This document shows, piece by piece, positions 1-11,842 of a stretch of DNA of 64,000 nt. The notes under the pieces were generated by a model. That model searched no databases, had not been told where the DNA came from, and saw only the letters and a list, made by a program, of their open reading frames with translations. This DNA comes from Coriolopsis trogii (taxonomy: Eukaryota; Basidiomycota; Agaricomycetes; Polyporales; Polyporaceae): contig JAHYIO010000033.1 in the NCBI GenBank assembly GCA_020543525.1, positions 1,364,001 to 1,428,000 of the forward strand, written 5' to 3'. A program made the position numbers and the translations under genes. Numbering within the stretch: position 1 is the stretch's first letter; each line of letters begins with the position of its first letter.

Positions 1-2488
1 AATTCGTTATCGTCTTTGGGGGTTCAGGCTGGGAAATGGGTGGTGGAGTAACCCACACCCACGTTGAACGGTTACTTCACGACGTACGCACACGGACACG
101 GACACAGACGCAGACTCAGACTGACACTGCCGGACTCCGCGGTTGGCTGCGCGCCGCGCCACAATCGAACGAGATGCGGGGTGTTCGGGGAACAAGACGT
201 TGGCCGGGTGACGTCCTGTGGGTACGCACATGTGCTGGCTGTCTTAGGGTTCACATCCACAGTTGACCTGGGAGGTGAGTTTGCTGTCGTTGCTGGTCAC
301 GGTCGGACACGCGTACGTGGAAGGTGAGTACCAGTGCTATAGTGCTGGTGCTGGTATCGTGCTCCTTGTGTGTGTTACCGGGGACCCGGTCCTAGCAGCA
401 TCCTTGCGTCCTCCTGCCGCGGCAAAATGGCCGGCGCGGACTGTTCACACTGACAGCTGCAATCAAAGAGGTACTGATTCCGCACGCTCAAGCTTGCGAA
501 GTCTCGAGACACGAGGAGTCGAGGTCGAGGTCGCACGCCAAAAAGGGTGCGTATACTCACCGAAGGCGATGATCCATCATCCATGCGACTCTCGGTCTCT
601 TAGTACGTAGCCAGGCGGGACTTGCCCGAAGCGTCCTAGCGGCGGCGCGCTCGGTCGGTGGCTCTGTCTAGCAGCGCTAGCGCTCGTATCAAGCTGAGCG
701 GTATCGCGACGCCACCACTGTCACTGTCAGAAGGCGTCACTGGATGGCTGCACGGCACTTGCCTGGAGTTGGCTGATACGTTCCGCAAACGCGGTGCAAA
801 GTCGAGTGGCGCAGTGAGCGCGACCGCGTCGTCCTCGACTGGGTGCGAGATCGTGACTGTGTTGCTGCTATTCGACGTGAGTGCGAAGGGATGCGAGGCG
901 GGAGAAGGAGGCTGGGATACACGTGGGTCAGAGACTGCATGCTTACATAATATACATCTGACCAGATGTCCCGGTGCCGCGGGATGCGGGAAGCGGGCGT
1001 CCCGGCGGCGGGGAGTGGGATGGGGGTGGGAGATGTTACCAGAGTGGAGGGGTGGACCTGCCAAACGCAGACACGAGCGTGATGGGGGTACGGGCGGAGG
1101 ACGAGTGTCCCGGCCGTCGGTTGGTGCCCATCAAGAACGCAATAAACTGGATTTGAAGTTCGCGAATGCCTGCAGGCTCCACGCGCCCACGGCTTGCATG
1201 CAGCAACAGGGAGCGTGGCCGTGAGCCGGCGGCGGACGACGATCACGTTGTGGGGGCTCGTGTTGCTGCACAGGAGCCGAGAGAATAAGCTAGGCAGACG
1301 GGTTTGGAACGGGGAGACATCATCGAGAGATGATACGTATGTGATCCGGGGGTGTGTATGACCGGATGTTTCGCGCGATGCTCGATCGTCCGTGAGCAAT
1401 CACACTTTAGGGCGCGAGACTGGCGACGGGTGTATGCATGTGTAGACTGGGGACTGCGCGTCGTGTCAGGTTTGCCATGTCCGTGTCAGCATCCGCTGGG
1501 CTCGAGGGAACGGAGGACAGAGAGAGACGCTGCGTGCGGGGAGAGTCCGTGTCAGGCCGGGTCAATGGGAATCGAGGCATTGACAGCGCCGCGTCTTTGG
1601 GCTGCGGCCGGTCGGAGAGTTTGTTCAGAGTTGTCGTGGGGGCGGTATCTGGATAGTTGGCCGTATGGTGCCGTGCGTAGGTGCTGTGTCATGAGTGCGG
1701 ACATGCAAGTACTGTATGTGCTGGTATTGCTAGTACGGGTAGAGGTAGCGTTGTATTTTGTTGTGTTGGGATATGTGAAACTGAGTCCGGGAATGGCCGG
1801 GGGACGTACAGGTGACGTGGGTGCGGTGGAAAGACAGAGGTGTTGGAGGGCGGCATGATGGTTCATCACGCGGATGTACGGTGAAAGATCTATCAGACCT
1901 GATTCGGGGGCGACTTGGCGCGGGCGTGTGGGCAGGCGTGGGCTGGAGGCGTGTATGAAAGCGCTGGGCAGCCGGGAAAGGCAGGAGGGCGAGGAGACGC
2001 CGGGAGAGGATGGGCCGAGGACGGGGGGAGTGCGGGCTGACAGGGAAGGCGGGCGTAGAACCGAGAGCGTCGGGGCAGGCGCAGGCCATCGGACACGCGA
2101 CGAGCGAGGCAAGAACTCCAGCGTCGACGGCCACCACCGCCTATTATGCCGATAAGTGGTTGCAGATATCCTGATAAGTCCTCGAATCGCCGCCGCGGGG
2201 ACTGATGGCAGACACCCTCAAATCTAGATTTATTTCCTCCACTCCTCCGACGCGCTCTCCCTCGTCCTCCCTCGTTTCCTGCCAGCCTCCTCCTCCTCCT
2301 CCTCCCTCGCCTCCCTCCCTCCCTCCCTCTCCCGCCCCCCGCCAGCCACGCCGTCGCCGACCGCGCCCCCGCGTCGCATGTCCGACTCGCCCTAAGCTGT
2401 GCGCCCCGACACACGCCTCTCGTTCCCCGCCCCGCCCCTCGCCCCCTCGCGCTGCATGCTGATCGTCTGATTCCTCTCGCTCATTCTC
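1..2488. other. Gene-free upstream region
   Basis: No reading frame here resembles a protein and none has a convincing exon chain. The region holds an imperfect simple repeat of GACACG/GCAGACT-like units at about 90-130 and becomes strongly pyrimidine-rich from about 2230 on. It probably contains the promoter and 5' leader of the HSF-type gene that starts at 2489. I see no transposon ends. Confidence 0.6.
2229..2460 (+). promoter_or_regulatory. Pyrimidine-rich leader tract before the HSF gene
   Basis: The plus strand is almost all C and T for about 230 bases just upstream of the first ATG, with runs of CTCC and CCT units. CT-rich tracts just upstream of the start codon are a common core-promoter or 5' leader feature of fungal genes. 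The role here is inferred from position only. Confidence 0.4.
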
Positions 2489-5488
2489 ATGGACAGCGCC
2501 CCCTCTCACTTCTCGCACACCATGTCCTCCCAAGAAGGACCCTACTCCCAGCAGCAGCAGTCCCAATCACAGCAATGGTCACAGCACTCTCCCTCCCACC
2601 TCCTTCCCCCGCCCCAGAACCAGTCTTCGTTCCCCTCTCCCTCGTCCCCCGCCTCCTCCCTCAGTGAACAGCCCTATCCCTCCTACTTCTCCTCTTCCTC
2701 ACAGCAGTCAGGCCAGTCCGCCATCTCCGAACCCCTCCACGACAGGCCGGACAAGACCACTCTCTCCCTCAACATCTCCTCCCTCTCCGTCACCTCTCCC
2801 ACCAATCTCTCCCCCATCAACCCCTCGCCCCATCCGTCCACACATGCGAGCTCTCACGTCTCTCCCATCACTCCCATAAGTCCCTCCGGCAACAGCCTCG
2901 TCCCCCATCACCATCCACATCACGCCCACCATCCACACATCCAGCAGCCCTTCCAGTTCGCTGCCCCAGACCAGGGCATGCGATATGACGATGGCCACTA
3001 CGACAGCTACGGCAAGAGACTCACCAGCTCCCGCTCTTCCTCTTCCTCGGACAAGTCCGTCCCTCGCAAGCGCAGCTACACTACCCTCGCGCCCCTCTCC
3101 ACCTCCGTAGAGGAGGCCCCGTACGACATGAGCGACAACCCGCACAGCGCCATTGGCTATGACGAGGTAGACATGTCCTACGGTTCCATGGACCCAGACG
3201 GAAGTCCCATCGACGGAAGTAACTCGGGCGGAGAGCAGGACGAGCAGATGAAGCCGATGGAGGGTCAGGTGCCCACCCCCAACAACACGCTGCACTCTGG
3301 CGCGCCGCCCTCTTTGAGCGTGCTCAACAAGCCGCTCGGCACCAATAACTTCGTCACCAAACTTTACCAGTGAGTCCTCCCTTCTCGCTCGCTACGCTTC
3401 ATCTTTCCTCTCCCTCGGTGCGCGACTATCAACAAATTCGCGCCACGCGCTCATCGCGATGGGCGCAGTATGTGGTCAGCGTGAGCGCCGTGTATCGCAA
3501 CGCGCTATGATATCCCCGCAAGATCAGGCGCGATGGGCGCTGGGTATTTGCTGGTGTATCGCTTGCTGGGAGACTGTACAGTCTTGGCTGCGATGTTTTA
3601 GCTTGTTAGCCAGTTATATCTCCGAGACTGATCGCAATTAGCTTTTGCATTCTTGAGCGCGTCATCGGTTTTTCCTTCGTACGCTGGCCTTGTTAGCATA
3701 CTTTCCATCACTCAGCGTCCCTCTTGACTGTCCAATCGTAGTCTCGTATGACTTCCTGCCCTTCGAAGCCCTTGGCGAAGGCTTCGTACCGAGTATGGTA
3801 GCATGATTCTAGCGAACCCGCGTCGATCTTGTTCCAGGCGGTTCAGCGCATGAATGGTGGAACTTCCGTTCCTTTCCAGATCTCTGTCGGGCCTATGTTC
3901 CGTGCCATTGGAACCTATACCCTCCACGGCGGGTCTAGTTCCTTGGTTATACATATCTTCGGAGCTTTCGGTCCATCGTTCACTTGCTGACCTGTATGAC
4001 GTATGTGCACAGGATGATCAACGACCCAAAATCCTCCCAGTTCATCAACTGGACAGAGCTCGGGACGAGGTATTTTCTCAAGATTATTGTCCCGATTGGC
4101 GTGTTCCCACATTTCACTCGCTAGCTTCGTCGTGTCCAACGTGGGGGAGTTCAGCCGTACCATCCTCGGTTCGCACTTCAAGCACAACAACGTGAGGAGG
4201 GTTCTTCGGCACCCGGTGATATGTTCTAACTCTCGATGCAGTTCTCCAGCTTCGTGAGACAGCTCAACATGTACGGCTTCCACAAGATCAACCGCGTAAG
4301 TATCTTGGTACTTCTGCCGGCGAACCACGGACTCAAGGGTTGTATCACACAGACGCCGCGCGCGCAACGCACATCAGCCGATGTGCAGACATGGGAGTTT
4401 TCCCACCACAAGTTCCTACGTGGGCGCCCCGATCTTCTGGAGGAGATCAAGCGCAAGGCGCTTGAACCAGATCCGTCCTTGAAGCATCGCGTCGAGCTCC
4501 CTGGCGAGGTTGCAGCGCAACTGTCCCAGATGCGCGAGGACAACAGACGTCTCATGATCGCGTTCCAACAAGAACGCCAGAAGGTTGACCGACTTGCTGG
4601 CGTCACCAAGGCCATGTACGACGTCATGATCAAGACCTGCGGCAGTGCGTGCTTTCCTCATCCCTTCCACAAATCTGTGTGTTCATTCGAGGCCACATCG
4701 TAGTGCCGGTCCCCTTCCCGACTGATATCTTAGAAGGCGGCGAGAGTCCCAACATATATGTGACCTCGCCCCAGACCTCATCTGCTCCAACATCATCGCA
4801 CTTCACATCGTTATCGTCTCTCCAGACCGGCGGTCTCCACTCGTTACACTCCATCAGCCCGAGCTCTAGCCCGACGGCGCCAGAGTTCCCCTCGCATACG
4901 CACACGCCTCACACGCTCTCGCGCCAGCACTCCTATCAGCATATCCCTTACGACGGCATCCACCACGCACACTCTCACCACCCGCACCACCAGCATCCGC
5001 ATACGCAGCAGCACCACCACAGCCAGCACCATATGCATGGCATGAGCACCGGGCGATACGAGTCCGCCATGACGACGCCCCTCCCGCCCTCGCCCGGCCC
5101 GATGGACTACGACGACCGCGTCGGGGCGAAGCGTCAGCGCACGGGCCCCGGATCGTCGGGTCCGTCCCTGTCTATGCCAGGCAGCGCGGACGGAAGCAGC
5201 CTGTCCGGTTCGTCGACGATCAAGAAGGGCGGGCGCGGGCGGAGCGATAGCGCGCCGCTCGGGTACGGGCTCACGAACTGGCCGCAGACGCGCCCGAGGA
5301 GCGGGAGCGGGCTTGCGCCGAGGGGCCTGAGCGGCGGTGGGGCCCCGTCTGCGGGCTCGTTGGGGCTGGGCGGGGGGACGATGAACGGGCATGGGAGGAG
5401 GGACGATGTGCAGAATATTGGGTCGATGTCGAGGGGGCAGCTGCCGATGCTGTCGATCCCGTCGATGACGAAGCAGGCGTCGAACTGA
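2489..5488 (+). CDS. HSF-type DNA-binding transcription factor
   Basis: Six exons give 701 aa: 2489-3369, 4013-4069, 4125-4191, 4242-4295, 4353-4644, 4734-5488. An HSF DNA-binding domain lies at about residues 283-386, with NNFVTKLYQ, the recognition-helix block FKHNNFSSFVRQLNMYGFHK, and the wing end FLRGRPDLLEEIKRK. A short heptad-like stretch follows at about 400-440. The flanks are low complexity: Ser/Pro/Gln/His-rich before the domain, His-rich then Gly/Ser-rich after it. Such proteins bind GAA-type elements in the nucleus and control stress response or morphogenesis. The domain sits far from the N-terminus, and I cannot tell an Hsf1 from an Mga1/Sfl1 type. Four introns are 50-89 bp, but the first is 643 bp. 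An in-frame ATG at 2522 is an alternative start. Confidence 0.9.
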
Positions 5489-7145
5489 ATGTGTTCGGTT
5501 GCTGAGGCAGGCGTGACCCTTCTCCTCCCAACGGTTGCGTGGGTTGGGGTTTTAAAAAGCGGCGCATGCGTGCGCCGAGCGCCCCACTGTTCCCTGTTCC
5601 CTGGACAGATTCGTGTGCGTTTTTTTGTTCGATTTTGCGTTGTAGGTTGCTTGTTCCCGTGCTTTCTTGGACTGTTCGACCGTTTTTGCCTCCTTCTTTC
5701 CACTCCATTCGTGTAACACCGCCATGCCGATCCACCTCGCCGAGTTCGTCTTCTGTGCGTTTCCTCTTTCGTTCTCTGCGCTCTTCGTCGTCGTCGATTC
5801 GTGCATACCCGATGTCCCACTGCTGTCGCTCCTTTTTTGTCGTTGCTTCCTACCGCCGGTCCCTGTGTTCCGTTCTGTGTTCCGTGTTTCGTGCGCATTT
5901 ACAACCCCACATCAGCAACGTCCCACACACATCCCACACATTTTTGTTCCACACACTCATGCACACAAGAATATACAATGCTCCTCCCGAGTCCTGCACT
6001 GCTACTGTGGTCTCCCTGTCTTTCTTACCCGAGCTTCGTCAGACCCTTACCCCACCATCTCCATCTGTATCACCTATCCGTCGTTTTCTTTCCTTCCGCC
6101 GGGGCGTGCTTATGTCCATGGCGGGCGTACAGAGACAGTTTGATCCTTTGCGTCCATTTCTATCACTCTTTTCGGCGAGCTTTGGGTATTCTGGTTTTGG
6201 CTCGCTCATCGCTCCTGCCTGGACGTCCTGGACCACGGTCTACGGACAACCACACGTCCACGCATCCCATCCCATTCTTCGTCCTTGGGGCTGTTGTCTT
6301 TTTTCCCTCCCTTCCTCTTCTTCGCGTCTCGTCTCTCGTCCCTCGTCTCGCTTCGCTTCGCCTCTCTTTTTTTGTTTCTCGCGCTTCGCACACTTGCTGT
6401 CGTTGCTCGCTCATCTCGGGGAGGTTCTGGATCTATATGGGCGGGGCGGTTGTGTTTGCTGCTTTGTGGGTGACCGACTCGGACTCGGTCGTCCGTCGGA
6501 CCGTCGTCTTTCGCTCGCTCGTGGCTCGTTTTCGGTTTGCTCGTTCCCATCGCGCATGCTACCCTCTTCCCTCCCCCTTCTCCTCCTCCTCCTTCTCCTC
6601 TCTCCTCTACTCCATTTCCGTTCTGCCTCCCTGTCTCTCTCTCTCTCTCTACATCGAAATTTTTCATCCCGACCTATAGACGTGTATCATCACCTTGTGT
6701 CAAGAACCTCGACCTGTGTCCCCCCTCCGCCCTTCCACGCGTATATATGTATATGCATGCAAAGAAACTCGTGCTTTTCGGTTCGACGCGATGCGAATAT
6801 TCATCGAGGATCGCGATGTGGGCCAGCGTCAGTGGCTGTGTTACACGTATAGTGAACCGGAATCGGACTGATTCAAACTGGACCGAGCGGTGGAAACTTG
6901 TGCACAGCCGGATGCTCGGGCCGTCGTATGTACTGGGGGCGCGAGCGGATTTTTCGTGGGCGCTCGACGTGCGTACCTCCTCTGACCTCTACTTGTACTC
7001 TAGAGTCTCGAGTCTCTCAGACTTGCACCAGTGGAGGTGTTGGACTTGGACGGTACTTGTTGCTGGGACTTGATCTGTTTCAGCCGTTTGCGACCTCCAT
7101 ACCCCGGTCTACTCCCGAAGCAGCTACCTCAGGGACCAGGAACTC
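5489..7145. other. Pyrimidine-rich intergenic region
   Basis: It probably holds the 3' untranslated region of the HSF gene and the promoter of the next gene. The plus strand is T/C-rich with a CT dinucleotide run near 6630-6650. Long open frames here encode only Ser/Arg/Phe/Leu-rich sequence, as expected from base bias, and match no family I know. Confidence 0.6.
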
Positions 7146-8226
7146 ATGCCGCACAAACGCGCGAAACGGTCGGTGCGCGAGAAGCAGCGTGCGCAATCGT
7201 ATGTGAGCCGTCCTCGCGCTCTCCAGGCCCGTGTTTTGCTGAACTGGTGAACTGGTGAACTGGGCGGGACTCGACTGGACGGGCTTCGACGGGGACGGGA
7301 CGGGACTGTGTAGGGGAGACGACCTTGTGCCCGGCGCGCGGAAGGCGATTGAGAGCGAGGAGATCCCGAAGAGCGCGGCGAGGGTGCTGAACGCGGCGAA
7401 GATCCAGGCGGAGTGGAGCGCGGCGCGGAAGAGGAAGGGTGGGGCGGGGGACGACGATGGTGATGGCTTCTCTGAGCGGGCTCGGAAACGGGCGAGGAGG
7501 GGAGGAGAAGGTGCGGGAGGGAGCGGGAAGGGGAAGAGCGAGTTGAAGATCATGCCTGGGGAGTCGATGGCGCATTTCAACCGGTGCGTTGTGTTTTCTA
7601 CTTTTTGCCGTGCTTCGTTCTCGGATATTGAACGTTGGATGATACTCCTCTGGACCATGTGTGACGATAGGCGAGTGGAAGACGCTATGCGCCATTCGGT
7701 GCGGGAGGCTATGCAGACGTCCTCTGCGCGGATGCGGCGGGTGCGGAAAGAAGAGGAGGAGCTCGCGGCCAAGGGCGGCAAGACCAAGGGCGCGGGGTCT
7801 GCTCAAAACAAACCGCCGCGGAATCAAGGTGCCGGTGCTGGGAAGAGCGAAGACCTGTCGGACTCGGACTCGGCCAAGGAGACGGCGGGCGGGCCTCGCG
7901 CGAAGACGAAGGCAACTGCCAACGCGTCGAAGGCGCAGACGCAGGCGAAGGAGGACAAGCCGAGAGAGTTTGAGAAAGTGTCGACGTCTGCGCCGAAACG
8001 GCTGAACGACGTCGTCCAGGCCCCGCCGGTGTTGAAGAAGCTCCCGCGGAAGGCAAAGAAGCTTGCCGCCGCGCGAGCTGAGGGCGCGAATGCGGGCACG
8101 GGACCAGGAACGAGGTCGCTGAGCGAGGGTGTGCTCTCGATGGCCCAGAAGGCGATGATGGAGGAGGAACGCGAGCGGGCGATACGCTTGTACAGGGAGA
8201 TGAAGAAGGGCAAGATGACCTCGTAG
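7146..8226 (+). CDS. CCDC137-like basic, probably nucleolar protein
   Basis: Three exons give 292 aa: 7146-7198, 7314-7583, 7671-8226. The N-terminus is very basic (MPHKRAKRSVREKQRAQ), followed by a segment with AARVLNAAKIQAEW, a Lys/Arg-rich stretch, and the block IMPGESMAHFNRRVEDAMR. The middle is Lys/Glu/Ala-rich and the end has VVQAPPVLKKLPRK and a helical RERAIRLYREMKKGK. This order resembles the CCDC137 family of nuclear/nucleolar proteins, which have a similar gESxxxFxRR block and a V-APP-L motif near the C-terminus. The assignment is by memory of the family layout and is moderate. No enzyme domain is visible. Both introns join in phase and restore conserved text across the junctions, which supports the model. 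Confidence 0.75.
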
Positions 8227-8669
8227 CTCGCATGGATTTCGTGAGCTCTCTCCCTCGCTCTCGTCTGCCGAGTACTACTGACCGGTTTGGAAATAGGTTA
8301 TTTGTATTCGTGCTGTGAATGGCATTTGTGGCTCATGGATCTTACACGGATGGTATGTAGCTAATGAGGACCGATACCCGTCGAGTCAGCGACGAAGCTT
8401 TGTAACAAGGTATGTCCAAAATAGACGTTTATCCAGGGACGGGCCGACCTTTACCAACACAGTTGGGCACCGAAGTGTCCTATCTTCTAATCCTTCCTTG
8501 ATAGCCTCACAGTGGTATCCACCAGAAAGTTGAAAAAAGCAAGACGGGCTGCGGCCACTGTCAGAATGCGGTTCGAATTCCTGTGTGGTAATTTTTTCAT
8601 ATAGAACAGGCGGATTTGTATTAAGTCTGAACCACTCATTGCCAGACTGGGGCCGTCCAGTGCGACCAT
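8227..8669. other. Short intergenic region
   Basis: Nothing recognisable was found between the stop of the CCDC137-like gene and the first possible laccase remains. Confidence 0.5.
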
Positions 8670-9648
8670 TGCGCTCCTTGTCCTGCTCTCAAGTGTCAGC
8701 CAATGATGACAGTCGAGAGTGGATACGTGGGATCGGGAACTTGTGGGTCCATAGTAGCTACAGTCTACAGAGCAGCGAGTCCTAATATCCGTGACGTGGC
8801 TTTGGTTCAAGTGCGTACCTTGTCTGTTTATCGTATTCTTTCAATGATATCAGGCGACTGATCCCGCTGCTGTAAGTACACAATCAGTAAGTGGCGTCGC
8901 GCCTTCAGCTCATCGGCATATAGCCAGGAGATTCTGTCGGCGGCGTAGATTATGCCTTGAATCTGGACTTAGCCTTGGTAAGTTCTCCGTCGACATCATA
9001 CTTCATCGTAAGCTTGATATCGGTTGCTATAGTCGAATGGCAATTTCACCGTCAATGGCGTGGCTTACACTTCTCGGAGTGTTCTGCTTCTCCTTCGGAT
9101 CGTCAGCGGCACACAGAGTGCCTCTAACTTGTTGCGGGAACTCTACCATCGAATTATCTGGCATTTCTGCTCTCACGCTTGCTGGTCCCCGGCCGTTCCA
9201 TCTTCATAGGGTGCGTGAGCTTCCTGTCCTCGCGTCTGATCAATTGCCCGCAGCATACCTTCTCGGTTGTTCAGAGTGCTGGACAGACGGCACCGAACTA
9301 TGTAAACCCCGTCAGACGCGACGTCGTGCATATTGGCACGATACGACAACGTGGCCATTCGCTTTACGGTTAGTTCCCTTACCATCATCAGTACTCTCCT
9401 TCACTAAAGCAGTATTCTCAACTAGACCGACAACCCCGGCCCTTGGTTCGTCCACTGTCACATCGAGTGGCACCTCCAGATCGGTTTTGTCCTCTTATTG
9501 GCTGAAGATACTCCCGACGTTGCATTTGCCAGCCCCGTGCCTTGTGAGTAGCTGCATAGTGCGCTCGTCCGAACGATACCACTGACCGAGGACTGCAGAA
9601 GCATGGTCTGACCTCTGTCCTGATTCTACCGCATGGTTGACCAGCTGA
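8670..9648 (+). pseudogene. Decayed laccase (multicopper oxidase), C-terminal half
   Basis: Laccase C-terminal motifs are spread over several frames. In order: a weak upstream stretch (about 8670-8790), NGNFTVNGV followed by a LLRIVSG block (from 9033), NSTIE, a PFHLH copper site, [47 protein letters not shown] (the second copper site, intact), [13 protein letters not shown] and AWSDLCP before a TGA at 9648. Laccases oxidise phenols outside the cell using four coppers. Lesions: a loss of about ten codons with a frame change after the SASNLL stretch, Arg in place of Gly after PFHLH, and an extra base just before YDNVAIRFT. Intron borders remain visible at 9208, 9259, 9371 and 9415 (approximate). 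The N-terminal copper sites were not found, so this is a truncated pseudogene. Confidence 0.85.
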
Positions 9649-10357
9649 GCTTGTCTGATGCGCGCGGCACACAGTCGGCCTATTCGTTCATTTGGGGACT
9701 TCTATGTTATGGGGAACCTTTTTGAACTGACCATCACGCCATCACGTGTAGAAGTATTGACCGTCACGACGTCATGGTAGATGGCCGTGATTACTATCTT
9801 TCGTATGCAGCCGCTAGCAAATGCCCTTCCCTCGGGAACGCTCCTGAGTGGAGAGCATACAAGTGCGTTCAAGTGCGATGACCAAGTTTACTGTTGTCCT
9901 GGTTCGCCTTTCACTGCTGTCTGACGGAATGCGGCATCTGTGCTCCAGGTGTTGATTGCAACGCGAAAATGGGAACACTGATCGAGAGACGGCCGCCGTT
10001 GCCCCTCGCAGATCGGTAGCAGCTCTTCAGGCCAGAAGCACGCATAGGTACGTTCTCACTGCTTGTCATGTTACGGCGCTCAACGATAGTTTATGCTGGG
10101 CACGGGATCTTCTCTTGAAACGTACACGACTCGAATTGGCAATCGTATATTCATCTCCGCAGGTTAGGTTCACTTATCCTAACGCGTGGTGGACGAAGGA
10201 ACCACAACACCATGCATCTATGAAGGCCGCAGCCTCGGCGAGTCGCGCATGATATGAAGGCCAGCACGCCTTCAAAGGCACCCTCGCCTTGTCCTCTCTC
10301 CTATCGTTGAGGTCTCACTCACTCTCTACCCCACACGCATCCTCGCTCGGACGAGCA
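9649..10357. other. Intergenic region
   Basis: No gene recognised. Near 9720-9780 there are several short related CCGTCACGAC/CCATCACGCC-like pieces (loosely repeated CATCACG), too short to call an element. Confidence 0.4.
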
Positions 10358-11571
10358 ATGTCGCATAACCATGACGTCGACCCCAGTGGGATAGGGTCTC
10401 CCAGGACGACCTCGGAGCCAGCAGCCCCCTCGATGCATGCGTTGACGACCCAATTTGGCTCAATGCAGATGGTGCAAGATGAAGACTCGTACATCGGCGA
10501 CCCTCGAGTGAGCCTCTATCAGACCGGCTATGTATGACGCATGATGAGGATCATTGACGTTTGTCGGAAAGTCCTCCCTCGAAGAGTCTGCACAATCGGA
10601 CTGTATTCGCTTGTTCTCACACATGGCCGTAGAGCTAGTCAACAAAGTCTCTGCCAGTGCTAACTCGTCCACGGGCGAGAAATCATCGCAGTCGGTACGT
10701 ATACCTCATATGCCGCCACATCTTGTGGCATGGAGACTCATCTTGCCATCGATCATAGATTCCCGTCGTGATACATGTACTCCAGGGTCTATCAGACGAT
10801 CTCGAGAAAAACTGTCCCGGGTCGTTTACTGGAAAACTCTCCCTCAGAGAGTCTGCACAGTTGGACTGGATCCCCTGGCTCTCACAGATGCTCGTAGAGC
10901 TTGTCAGCAAAGTCTCACCTGCCATTCGTCAGAAAATCCAGGAGGACTCCACCGGTATCATGGAGCAGGCAGTGGTATTGCAAGGGGTACGTCTATCTCG
11001 TATGCTGCCACAGCTTCAGCGTGGCATGGCGACTCATTTTGCCATCGATCATAGCTCCGCGTCATGATCAAGTTCCTCCGGGGTATACATGACAGTCTTC
11101 ACAATGACCTTGCCGGGTCGACTACCGGTTCGACGGGGATACCCGCACAGTCAACTCAGACTGCCCCGACTCGGACTGTTGTCTCACCCTCTGCCAGTGC
11201 GAACCGCAACCAAGTATGTCTCTTCTTTGTTTCAAGGCTCTTTCTCAACCGCCTGTAACTGATCTAACCTGACTCTCCGGTACCGACAGGCAATGCATTC
11301 GGATTACAGGCAGACACCTGCGCCGCCGACACCGACGGCGTCGACGACGACCACGTCGTTACCGTCTATGATCTTGAGCCAGTCGAAGACGCCGAGCATG
11401 GCGAGCCACCCGCCGCCGCCTCCGCCACCGACGGATTCCCTGGACCCGTCATTCAGCTTCGACTTGGGAGGAGACCGGGACGACTTTGATCCGACGATGT
11501 TTGACGAGAACTCGAGCTTGTACTTTGAGCGCGACTTCGCTACGTGGTACGACCCCGAGAGCGCGACATGA
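10358..11571 (+). CDS. Chimeric protein with LisH/Flo8-like C-terminal tail
   Basis: Five exons, all joined in phase 0, give 313 aa: 10358-10507, 10572-10694, 10759-10986, 11055-11213, 11290-11571. The first 50 residues are polar and match nothing I know. Exons 2 and 3 share ESAQ plus VELV(N/S)KVS, and exons 3 and 4 begin with related sequence (VVIHVLQGL, VMIKFLRGI), so the middle is built of repeated units. The last 80 residues closely match the C-terminus of the LisH protein at 16603-19266: PTPTAS, SMASHPPPPPPPTDSLDPSF, DDFDPTMFDENSS, and the end DPESAT. Even the end of exon 4 (ASANRNQ against AGANLNS) and the intron between correspond, so the tail was copied as genomic DNA with about 100 codons lost. 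The LisH domain is absent. Function unknown; the acidic/aromatic tail could act in transcription (inference). Confidence 0.65.
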
Positions 11572-11842
11572 GGCGTGTAAATCGACTGGACTACATCAAA
11601 GCAATAGCAGAGCGCGTAGCTTCCCATGTACATGTATGTCATGAAGTGAATCAGGGATTACGGAACACGGGGTGTGGTACAAGTTGAGAAGTCAACTCAT
11701 TCCATTGAGACTCCGAAGAGCTGCTCGAGGTATCTCGAACGACATGATCCCGGTGATGCTCCTGGCGACACTTAAGTGCGGATTCAGACGGCAGGCTCGA
11801 GGCAGCGGGAGAGAGCTCGAGTGTTGCAATCTGTAATCTCTA

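Noticed and set aside
1150..1170. TTCGCGAA with a preceding GAA, a possible heat-shock element upstream of the HSF gene
   Set aside because: The spacing of the third unit is wrong and it lies 1.3 kb from the start codon; a match this short is expected by chance.
5539..6852. Open frame of 437 codons on the plus strand after the HSF gene
   Set aside because: Its Ser/Arg/Phe/Leu-rich text reflects the CT-rich strand, other frames nearby are open too, and no family or splice pattern fits.
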